43,052 nucleotides of DNA from Acidimicrobiaceae bacterium. Its GTDB lineage: Bacteria > Actinomycetota > Acidimicrobiia > Acidimicrobiales > Aldehydirespiratoraceae. Under the pieces are notes generated by a model. The model saw only the letters and a program-made list of their open reading frames with translations. It had not been told where the DNA came from and did not search any database. The stretch's first letter is position 1. Every line of letters starts with the position of its first letter. This document shows, in pieces, positions 33,201 to 40,807 of this stretch. The translations under genes were made by a program, and so were the position numbers. The stretch lies in NCBI GenBank assembly GCA_009845995.1, contig VXYK01000066.1:1-43052 (forward strand), given 5' to 3'.

Positions 33201-34225
33201 GGCAAGGGTTGCTCGTCAATTGTGCGATGGAGCGCCAGTTCCGCGGCGGAACTGTCCATCTCAAACCCAATCCAGCGACGACCCTCCTGTGCCGCGACCG
33301 CAGTGGTCGTCCCCGAACCGACAAACGGGTCGAGCACGAGCCCCCCTGCAGGACTGAACAGACGGATCACCCGCCGAGCGAGTTCTTCAGGAAACTCCGC
33401 TTCGTGCCTGTCATTGCTGCGTACAGAAGCGATTCGCCATACAGCTCGGGAACCCCACTCGGACCACTCGTTGGATGTCAAGCGGCTGCGATCATACGAG
33501 ACCACACCTGGCTGCCAGAACACCAAAACATGCTCGAACTCATCCACAGCTCGATAGCTGTTAGAGTGCCATCGGCTATTCGCCCAGCACGGGTCCTTGT
33601 GCCACACCCGCCGGTCATAAAGGTACAGTCCAGAGGCCAGTGCCCAACTTTCGACGAGGCTGGCCGTTAGCAGTACTCGAGTCGGTGTCGAGTGTTTACC
33701 ACCACGCACATTGTTGCCCTCTAGTCGACGCTGCACCGTCTGTTCTGAGCAACCAAGAATAGCAGCCAGGCCGTGCCGGTTCGCGTCGGGGTTAGCTTCC
33801 TGCGCAGCAAGAACATCTTCACGGGTTATTGGACTTGTCTTGCGGGTCACGTTGTCGGCTTGGAAACGTGGCATGGCGTCGTCGGCAAAGCAGAGAATAT
33901 CTGCGATGTTCACGACCATGAACGCCCCCGGTCGGAGGATACGAGAGTGTGCGGCGATCACATCACGTAAGAGTGCTTGCCAGTCCTCAAACGTGAGATC
34001 CTGTTCGTAGGACTTACCAACAAAGTACGGTGGGGACCAGAAGCTCAGATCAACGCTACGATCGTCCAAGAGTTGAATCAAGGTACGCGAATCCCCTACT
34101 GAGATCTCGCCCACACATGGCCGATTTCGCCGCTGTAGTGATGCGAAGACTCCGGCATCCGGGGACTCCACCGTTCGGTCGAACTTGACCCTGTGGTCAC
34201 TGTCGGTCGAGCTGTCGCTACGCAT
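33182..34225 (-). CDS. Type II N4/N6 DNA methyltransferase (beta-type order)
   Basis: 347 aa from ATG 34225, which has GGGAG 8 nt upstream; an ATG at 34315 would add 30 residues. The catalytic motif IV is SPPY at residues 64-67 and comes before the AdoMet motif I, DPFVGSGTT, near the C-terminus: the circular order of the beta group. SPPY is most often seen in N4-cytosine enzymes. Between them lies an insert of about 50 residues (ITREDVLAAQEANPDANRHGLAAILGCSEQTVQRRLEG) that looks like a helix-turn-helix. It protects the host from the overlapping SfiI-type nuclease and should methylate the same site. The HTH insert might read DNA for specificity or repress its own gene; that is inference. Confidence 0.88.
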   Translation of the reverse strand: MRSDSSTDSDHRVKFDRTVESPDAGVFASLQRRNRPCVGEISVGDSRTLIQLLDDRSVDLSFWSPPYFVGKSYEQDLTFEDWQALLRDVIAAHSRILRPGAFMVVNIADILCFADDAMPRFQADNVTRKTSPITREDVLAAQEANPDANRHGLAAILGCSEQTVQRRLEGNNVRGGKHSTPTRVLLTASLVESWALASGLYLYDRRVWHKDPCWANSRWHSNSYRAVDEFEHVLVFWQPGVVSYDRSRLTSNEWSEWGSRAVWRIASVRSNDRHEAEFPEELARRVIRLFSPAGGLVLDPFVGSGTTTAVAAQEGRRWIGFEMDSSAAELALHRTIDEQPLPWNLTA

Positions 34226-34502
34226 GATGTCGGCTCCCTGACTAGGACTGAGACGGACGTTCTCCCTCCCGATGACTATATGGGAACGTAGACGAAGGGT
34301 GTGACATTTCGGCATTCGGATACTGCTCAGCGTTCGGTCATCCAGGTTCTACCGAAACGCACAGCACGCCTCAGGAGTTCACGCATGACCCACTCACGCG
34401 CCAGCCCCCCTGCGTAGGTGTGTACGGCGCATTGGCGAAGCTTAAGTTCGAGTCAGAAAGTGGCGTTGCGAGCCGAGCGGGGTTCGGCAAGTTGGCCGCG
34501 AG

Positions 34503-35441
34503 TTAGTTGACCGCGAACGGCACCGGCTCACCGGTTAGAGCCAACTTCACCTGCTCAGCAATGGTGATCCCAGCGGCATGCTGAGCCTCAGCGGTGTTGG
34601 CGCCAAGGTGCGGGGTCACGACAATCCCGTCCACGCCCAACAGAGGTGAATCCAGCGCCGGTTCGACATCGAACACGTCGATCGCCGCGCCTGCGATCGT
34701 GCCGGAGCGCACCGCGGACGCAAGAGCCTCCTCATCGATGACACCACCGCGTGAAACATTCACGATCCGCAAAGACGGCTTGGCCTTAGCCAACATGTCA
34801 GCGTTGATGAGACCGATCGTCTCGGGTGTTTTGAGGAGGTGCATAGTCACAAAATCGGAACGGGCCATCAACTCATCGAGCTCGACCAGCTCAGCGTTGA
34901 CCTTGTCGGCAGTCTCCTGGGTGATGTACGGGTCGTGCGCCACGATTGTCATGCCGAAGGCCAAAGCGCGTTGTGCCACCAGCAGACCGATGCGGCCCAG
35001 ACCAACGACACCAAGAGTCTTGCCGGCCAGTTCCACACCCTGCCACTGCGAACGCTCCCAACGACCAGCTTGCAACGCCGCATGCGCTTGGGGCACGTTG
35101 CGCGCCTGCGCCAGCAACAGAGCCATCGAGTGTTCCGCGGCCGAAGTGACGTTCGACAGCGGCGCATTGACCACCGTCACACCGCGATTTGACGCTTCGG
35201 CCACATCGACATTGTCGACACCCACACCAGCGCGACCCACCACAACCAAATCAGTACCGGCCGCCAACACAGCAGCGTCAACCTGGGTGGCCGAACGAAC
35301 AATGAGAGCCGACGCACCCACCACCGCTTCACACAGCCCCTCCGGCGTTAGACCGAGCTGCACATCCACGTCGTGGCCTGCCGAACCGAGCAGGTCCAAC
35401 CCCGCCTCAGCAATCGTTTCAGAGACGAGAACACGCTTCAT
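34503..35441 (-). CDS. serA: D-3-phosphoglycerate dehydrogenase, short form
   Basis: 312 aa from ATG 35441, with AAGGTGG just upstream. The 2-hydroxyacid dehydrogenase core is complete: VVGRAGVGVDNVD, the NAD motif GVVGLGRIGLLVAQ, the catalytic Arg in NVSRGGVIDEEAL, DVFDVEPALDSPLL, and VTPHLGANTAEAQ with the catalytic His. It ends at LALTGEPVPFAVN, exactly where the ASB and ACT domains start in the ~530-aa actinobacterial SerA. So the regulatory part that senses serine is absent. Either this is a natural short form or the 3' end was lost when the island at 27.1-34.3 kb arrived next to it. serC lies 3.4 kb away, which supports the SerA call. Confidence 0.85.
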   Translation of the reverse strand: MKRVLVSETIAEAGLDLLGSAGHDVDVQLGLTPEGLCEAVVGASALIVRSATQVDAAVLAAGTDLVVVGRAGVGVDNVDVAEASNRGVTVVNAPLSNVTSAAEHSMALLLAQARNVPQAHAALQAGRWERSQWQGVELAGKTLGVVGLGRIGLLVAQRALAFGMTIVAHDPYITQETADKVNAELVELDELMARSDFVTMHLLKTPETIGLINADMLAKAKPSLRIVNVSRGGVIDEEALASAVRSGTIAGAAIDVFDVEPALDSPLLGVDGIVVTPHLGANTAEAQHAAGITIAEQVKLALTGEPVPFAVN

Positions 35442-35525
35442 CAGATCCACCTTCGTCTTGTCTGGTCACAGGGCACCTGAGAGCCTGCACTAGTTGCCAA
35501 CCGGGCGATTCTATTCGTTGCTTTG

Positions 35526-37526
35526 CTATTCATTGCTTCCTGCTCCAGTTGTCAGACCAGCAGGGCTGAAACCAAGAACGTCACCAAAAAAAGCCAACTC
35601 TGCTTCCAAGGCACGCACAATGTTGTCGGCCTGGCGGAAACCGTGCTGTTCGTCGGGAAACAACAAGTACGCAACCTTGACCCCCTTCGATTTCAACGCT
35701 GAAACGATCATCTCCGACTGTGAAGGCGGCACGATCACATCCTCGGCACCTTGCAAGACGATCAATGGCACGTCTATGCCGTCCACATGGTTGATCGGCG
35801 AACGCTCAATATAGGTGGCCTTCTGTTCGGGGTAGGGACCGACCAGCGTGTCGAGGTAACGCGACTCGAACTTGTGGGTATCAGTAGCCAAGGCCTCCAG
35901 ATCAGCGATGCCATAACGGTTGGCCCCCGCCGAGAAAACGTTGTGGAACGCCAACGCGGCCAGAACGGTGAACCCACCCGCGCTGCCACCCCTGATCATC
36001 AGGCGTTCCGGATCGACATCGCCTCGCTCGGCCAGATATTGAGCGGCGGCGACACAGTCGACCACATCGGCGACACCCCACAGCCCGTTGAGTGATTTCC
36101 GAAAGGCCGTGCCGTAACCCGTCGAGCCGCGATAGTCCACATCGACCACCGCGATTCCCCGAGAGGTCCAATAAAGAATGCCGGGTTGAAGTTCGCGGCG
36201 AGCCTGTGCTGTGGGGCCGCCGTGAGCCAGCACCATCAGAGGCGGGCGTTCATCGTCGGGACCGACATGTCTGGGATTGGTCGGCGGGTAGTACAACCCG
36301 TGAGCCACGCTGCGGCCACCATCGCCGCCATCACCATCGCCTGGGCCCGTTGGGAACGTGATCCATTCGGGCTCAACCAGATAACCCTGTTCAAACGGAA
36401 GAGACCTCGACGGTCGGACCACCTCACGGCGCAATCCGTTCGCATCGACGTTGAAGCTGATCACCTCGGTCTCGTGGCCGTAGCCCGACCCGACCGCCAC
36501 TACCGCACCGGGACCAGCGGACAACGAGTTGATCGAACTATCGATCAGCGACACGGTGCTCCCGTCGACAATCAATTCATCACCCGTCGGCAGACCGGCA
36601 ACCGCCAATACCTGTTCGTCACCAGAACCTGTGGGCCGCGCAGCCCAACGCTGCATGCCGAACACCCACGGGGGCGTGGCGATCTCGAACGGTCCCCCGA
36701 CGGCCCGAGAAAGCACCCCGGCGCTCAGATCCAGGTCGTAGAGGTTCCACCAGCCCTCGTGATCGGAACAGACCCGTAGCCCGCCGGTCCCGAAGTCGGG
36801 TTCGCAGTAGCTCGCCTCATCGAACTGGCCCACGGTCAGTAGTTCCCCGCTGATCCGTCCATCGGCAAACGGGGCAACGTGCAACCGAGTCGAATCCCAG
36901 CTCATGTTGGGGTGATCCCAAGAGATCCACGCCAACAGGTCGCCAGCGGGCGAAAGACGCGGCGACATCACGAAATCGGCGTCGGAATACAAGACGTTGA
37001 TCTCAGCGCTGCCGTCGGTCGCCACGGCGACGACTTCGTTGGTCGGCTCCGCATCCACGCGGTGCTGCTCTCGCACAAGCACGCACCAACGGCCGTCGGG
37101 CGTCACCCTGCCATCGGCAAATCGGTCGGCTCGCGGGCGTGCCGGTTCATCAGTCAAGAACCGGACCCTGCGGTGCTGGTTGATCAGACGAAGTCGCTGG
37201 TCGGCGAAGTCGACGTAGAACAGTTCACCGTTGTGCGGCCACCATGCGCCGCCGCCGTATTCGTGAACCAACGTGCGCACGTTGGCATCGATCGGCGTAT
37301 TTTCGGTGGCTGACTGCTCACGAATCGAGTAGCGCACCACCGCGGTTCGTCCGCCTTCTTCGGGCCGGTTCTCCGACCACCAGATCAGGTCGGGATCGAC
37401 AGGATCCGCCCGAACCTCCGATATCCGAACAGCCCCTCCCACCAGGTCAGCAGCACTGATCGATGATGACCAGGCTCCGTAGGGGGTTACGCGACGCTCA
37501 GTTGACTGATCCACTCGAGTCGACAC
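35526..37526 (-). CDS. S9 family peptidase (prolyl oligopeptidase type)
   Basis: 666 aa from GTG 37526, 4 nt after the aminotransferase stop; GTG 37514 is also possible. The N-terminal ~390 residues form a beta-propeller rich in W, D and G repeats. The catalytic domain has HGGPTAQAR, the nucleophile GGSAGGF, D in VLQGAEDVIVPPSQ, and H in FPDEQHGF. This is the dipeptidyl aminopeptidase / acylaminoacyl peptidase type that cleaves short peptides. No signal peptide, so cytosolic. Probably cotranscribed with the aminotransferase gene upstream. Confidence 0.9.
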   Translation of the reverse strand: MSTRVDQSTERRVTPYGAWSSSISAADLVGGAVRISEVRADPVDPDLIWWSENRPEEGGRTAVVRYSIREQSATENTPIDANVRTLVHEYGGGAWWPHNGELFYVDFADQRLRLINQHRRVRFLTDEPARPRADRFADGRVTPDGRWCVLVREQHRVDAEPTNEVVAVATDGSAEINVLYSDADFVMSPRLSPAGDLLAWISWDHPNMSWDSTRLHVAPFADGRISGELLTVGQFDEASYCEPDFGTGGLRVCSDHEGWWNLYDLDLSAGVLSRAVGGPFEIATPPWVFGMQRWAARPTGSGDEQVLAVAGLPTGDELIVDGSTVSLIDSSINSLSAGPGAVVAVGSGYGHETEVISFNVDANGLRREVVRPSRSLPFEQGYLVEPEWITFPTGPGDGDGGDGGRSVAHGLYYPPTNPRHVGPDDERPPLMVLAHGGPTAQARRELQPGILYWTSRGIAVVDVDYRGSTGYGTAFRKSLNGLWGVADVVDCVAAAQYLAERGDVDPERLMIRGGSAGGFTVLAALAFHNVFSAGANRYGIADLEALATDTHKFESRYLDTLVGPYPEQKATYIERSPINHVDGIDVPLIVLQGAEDVIVPPSQSEMIVSALKSKGVKVAYLLFPDEQHGFRQADNIVRALEAELAFFGDVLGFSPAGLTTGAGSNE

Positions 37527-37530
37527 CCGA

Positions 37531-38730
37531 TCAGCCGTTGAGAAAGTCGACGATGCGGCCCACGCCTTCGCCCAGGTCATCGTCGCCGAGCGCGAATGAG
37601 AGCCGCGCTCCCCCGCCCACGCCGAAAGCCTCGCCCGGCACGATCGCTACTTTGATCTGCTCAAGCATCAGTTCGGCCAACTCGATCGTGGTCGTCGGCG
37701 TTACTCCGCCGTAGTTGCGCCCGAGCACTCCCGTCAGGTCGGGATAGGCGTAGAAGGCGCCTTCGGGCTCGGGGCACAAGACGCCGTCAATACCACTGAG
37801 CAGTCCGTACATGGCTTTGCGGCGACGGTCGAAAGCTGTTCGCATCTCTTGCACGGCATCGAGCGGGCCTGCAACCGCGGCAAGTGCCGCTGCCTGAGAG
37901 ACATTGGCGACGTTGCTGGTGCAGTGCGATTGCAGGTTTTGGGCAGCTTTGATCACATCGGGCCGTGCGATCATCCAACCGACCCGCCATCCGGTCATCG
38001 CGTAGGTCTTGGCAACGCCGTTGAGCACAATGCACTTGTCGCGGAGTTCAGGCACGAGCACTGGTATCGAATGGTGTTCGTTGTCGCCGTAAACCAGGTG
38101 TTCGTAGATCTCGTCGGTGATGACCCAGAGATCGTGTTCGACAGCCCAGCGTCCGATCGCCTCGATTTCCTCGCGGGGGTACACGGCCCCTGTCGGATTC
38201 GACGGCGACACGAACACGAGCGCTTTGGTTCTTTGGGTTCGGGCGGCTTCAAGTTGGTCCAGCGAGGCCCTGAATCCGTTGACCGCTTCGGTCAAGACGG
38301 GAACCGTTACACCGCCGGCCAATGCGATCGGCTCGGGATAGGTGGTCCAGTACGGTGTCGGCAGCAGAACTTCGTCGCCGGGGTTCAACAGAGCCTCGAA
38401 GGCGTTGTAGACCGCGTGTTTGCCACCGTTTGTCACCAGCACATCGGCGGGCGAACACTGCAGGCCGCTATCGCGCAGGGTCTTGGCGGCGATGGCCTCC
38501 TTCAGTTCAGGCAGGCCGCCTACGGGCGAGTACTTGTGCATTTTCGGGTTGCGGCAAGCTGCTATGGCCGCTTCCACGATGTGTTCGGGAGTGGCAAAGT
38601 CCGGTTCTCCCGCTCCAAATCCGATGACCGGCTCGCCGGCTTCGCGCAGTGCTTTCGCCTTGTTGGAAACGGCGAGGGTAGCCGAGGGAGCAATGGCGCC
38701 CACCCGAGTTGAGATTCGGTCGGTAGACAT
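37531..38730 (-). CDS. PLP-dependent class I aminotransferase (aspartate type)
   Basis: 399 aa. Class I/II fold with [16 protein letters not shown] at the substrate side, [38 protein letters not shown], and the PLP Lys in [23 protein letters not shown] near the end carries the Arg that binds the carboxylate. This pattern fits aspartate aminotransferases of the 1-beta type (AspC/AspB), which make aspartate from oxaloacetate and glutamate; other amino acids cannot be excluded. TAGCCT at 38738-38743 lies 7 nt before the ATG. Confidence 0.9.
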   Translation of the reverse strand: MSTDRISTRVGAIAPSATLAVSNKAKALREAGEPVIGFGAGEPDFATPEHIVEAAIAACRNPKMHKYSPVGGLPELKEAIAAKTLRDSGLQCSPADVLVTNGGKHAVYNAFEALLNPGDEVLLPTPYWTTYPEPIALAGGVTVPVLTEAVNGFRASLDQLEAARTQRTKALVFVSPSNPTGAVYPREEIEAIGRWAVEHDLWVITDEIYEHLVYGDNEHHSIPVLVPELRDKCIVLNGVAKTYAMTGWRVGWMIARPDVIKAAQNLQSHCTSNVANVSQAAALAAVAGPLDAVQEMRTAFDRRRKAMYGLLSGIDGVLCPEPEGAFYAYPDLTGVLGRNYGGVTPTTTIELAELMLEQIKVAIVPGEAFGVGGGARLSFALGDDDLGEGVGRIVDFLNG

Positions 38731-38737
38731 ACCGCGG

Positions 38738-38743
38738 AGGCTA
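38738..38743 (-). promoter_or_regulatory. Putative -10 box (TAGCCT) for the aminotransferase-peptidase unit
   Basis: TAGCCT on the minus strand ends 7 nt before ATG 38730, identical to the box ahead of gltX and the gene at 26718. Confidence 0.5.
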
Positions 38744-38777
38744 GCGACATGGGTTCGGCCGTGTGCGGAAATTCTGT

Positions 38778-38806
38778 TTGAAGACGGTCACTTTTCTGTC
38801 AATATT
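38778..38806 (+). promoter_or_regulatory. Putative promoter of serC
   Basis: TTGAAG (38778-38783), a 17-bp spacer and AATATT (38801-38806), each matching four of six consensus bases, then 6 nt to GTG 38813. Layout fits a leaderless mRNA. Confidence 0.5.
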
Positions 38807-38812
38807 GGCGCC

Positions 38813-39934
38813 GTGACAGTTCCGGACATCATCATCCCAGCCGACCTGCTCCCAGTTGACGGTCGATTCGGGAGCGGGCCGACCAAAGTTCGCCCCGAAG
38901 CTCTCAAAGCTCTGAGCGCTCGAGCTACCGACTACATGGGCACCTCGCATCGCCGGATGCCGGTGCGGTTGGCGGTGGCCGAACTCAGAAACGGTATTGC
39001 GGAGCTTCTTCGTGCCCCCGACGGTTACGAAGTCGTTTTAGGCAACGGTGGTGCAACAACGTATTGGGATTGCGCCACGTTCAGCTTGATCGACGAGCGA
39101 AGTCATCATCTCTGCTTCGGTGAGTTCAGCGGCAAGTTCGCCCGGGGTGTTGGGGGCGCTCCGCATCTGAGCGCCCCGTCCGTGGTCACCTCCGATTTCG
39201 GAACTCATCCCCCGCTGGCGGCCGTGGAAGGCGTCGACGCCTACTGCTATCCGCACAATGAAACATCAACCGGTGTGATGCTCGACCCTGTCCGGGTCGA
39301 CGACGAGGGCGCGCTGATGCTGGTCGACGCAACCTCTGCGGCAGGGGGTTTGATGTTCGACGCCGGCGCGACCGACGCCTACTATTTCGCGCCGCAGAAA
39401 GCCATGGCCGGTGACGGCGGTCTGTGGATCGCCATGATGTCACCGGCCGCTATCGAACGGGCCGAACGCATCGCCGCGAGCGACCGATGGATCCCCCCCA
39501 CACTCGACCTCAAATTGGCCATCGACAACTCCCGCAAGGATCAGACCTACAACACGCCCTCATTGGCAACCGTGTTCCTGACCGCGCACACCGTCAACTG
39601 GTTCAACGAAAACGGTGGTTTGACCTGGTCCGCCGGCCGCTGTGCACAATCGGCGGAGATCATGTACTCGTGGGCTGAAAGCCGTGATTTCGCCAGCCCG
39701 TTCGTCCAAGACTCACAGCAGCGCAGCAAGGTTGTTGCCACCATCGACTTCGACGACGCAGTCAGCGCCGACGCGATCTACGACGTGCTGTTGGCGAACG
39801 GCATCGCCGACACTTTCGGGTATCGCAGTCTGGGCCGCAACCAACTCCGAATCGGTTTGTTCCCCGCCATCGACCCCAGCGACGTCGAAGCCCTCACCGC
39901 CTGCCTCGACTACGTCGTTTCAGCGTTGTCCTAA
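38813..39934 (+). CDS. serC: Phosphoserine aminotransferase
   Basis: 373 aa from GTG 38813; the frame is open upstream but that part is antisense to the aminotransferase gene. This is the actinobacterial SerC type: RFGSGPTKVRPEAL, YMGTSHRRMPV, GNGGATTYWDCATF, HNETSTGV, VDATSAAGG, and the PLP Lys in YYFAPQKAMAGDGGLW. RSLGRNQLRIGLFPAIDP closes the protein. It makes 3-phosphoserine from 3-phosphohydroxypyruvate and glutamate, the step after SerA. Confidence 0.95.
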   Translation: MTVPDIIIPADLLPVDGRFGSGPTKVRPEALKALSARATDYMGTSHRRMPVRLAVAELRNGIAELLRAPDGYEVVLGNGGATTYWDCATFSLIDERSHHLCFGEFSGKFARGVGGAPHLSAPSVVTSDFGTHPPLAAVEGVDAYCYPHNETSTGVMLDPVRVDDEGALMLVDATSAAGGLMFDAGATDAYYFAPQKAMAGDGGLWIAMMSPAAIERAERIAASDRWIPPTLDLKLAIDNSRKDQTYNTPSLATVFLTAHTVNWFNENGGLTWSAGRCAQSAEIMYSWAESRDFASPFVQDSQQRSKVVATIDFDDAVSADAIYDVLLANGIADTFGYRSLGRNQLRIGLFPAIDPSDVEALTACLDYVVSALS

Positions 39935-39952
39935 GGTTGCCGACTCAGCAAA

Positions 39953-40807
39953 ATGCGCGAGACTGTGGCCATGACACGGTCGGTCCAGGTGAATGAACGA
40001 ATCGACGGCGACACGTACCGCGTCTCCGACGAAGAGAAAGCCCACTTCGAGGAGTTCGGTTTCGTGCACCTGCGCGGGTTGTTGACCGAAGACGAAGTGA
40101 CAGGACTCGAAGAGACGTATGACCGGTTCCTGCGGCGGGAGATTGAGGTTCCCGGTAAGGACTATTGCGACATGGCCGGCGACCACGGCCGAGAACCCGA
40201 AGATTTCTCGATCATCAATGTCATGTTGCCTCGGCGCTACCACCCAGCGTGGTGCGACAACATTTTCGAACGGCGCGCCGCCTCGGCGGTTCGCCAGTTG
40301 CACGGCGACCACATGACGATCGACTACGACCAACTCCTCGCCAAGCAGCCATACAAAGAAGACGCGATCTTCGCCTGGCATCAAGACATGGCGTACTGGC
40401 CTGACACCCCCGACACCCGTACCGCCACCTTCTGGTTGGCGATCGACGACTCCACCATCGAGAACGGCTGCATGCGCTTCGTGCCCGCGACCAACAAAGA
40501 AACGGCGCTGCGGCCCCACACCCCGCAATACGGCGACCGCGGCAAGTCACACGCCCTGGGCACAGTTCTTTTGGACACCGACGAGCCGGTCCATGTCCCG
40601 ATCAGCCGCGGCGACGTGACAGTTCACAACGAACAGGTCATGCACGGCTCAGGAGGCAACAGCACCGCCGGTTTCCGCCGTGCCTATGTCATCGCTTTCC
40701 GCTCAGAGCCGACGGTAAAGATCGAGCGTCAACTCGGATTCACCCACAGCCACAACGACGACCTTGAAGTGCTCGACCAGGTAGGAGTCGAAGGCCAGAC
40801 TCGTTAG
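39953..40807 (+). CDS. Phytanoyl-CoA dioxygenase (PhyH) family protein
   Basis: 284 aa from ATG 39953; ATG 39971 is also possible. The Fe(II)/2-oxoglutarate site is visible: WHQD gives the HxD pair, HGSGGNST gives the distal His, and an Arg follows in FRRAYVIAF to hold 2-oxoglutarate. TATFWLAIDDSTIENGCMRFVPATNK is typical of PhyH proteins. They hydroxylate or halogenate small molecules; substrate unknown. It follows serC after 18 nt and may be cotranscribed. Its TAG stop overlaps the TAA stop of the convergent GH3 gene. Confidence 0.88.
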   Translation: MRETVAMTRSVQVNERIDGDTYRVSDEEKAHFEEFGFVHLRGLLTEDEVTGLEETYDRFLRREIEVPGKDYCDMAGDHGREPEDFSIINVMLPRRYHPAWCDNIFERRAASAVRQLHGDHMTIDYDQLLAKQPYKEDAIFAWHQDMAYWPDTPDTRTATFWLAIDDSTIENGCMRFVPATNKETALRPHTPQYGDRGKSHALGTVLLDTDEPVHVPISRGDVTVHNEQVMHGSGGNSTAGFRRAYVIAFRSEPTVKIERQLGFTHSHNDDLEVLDQVGVEGQTR

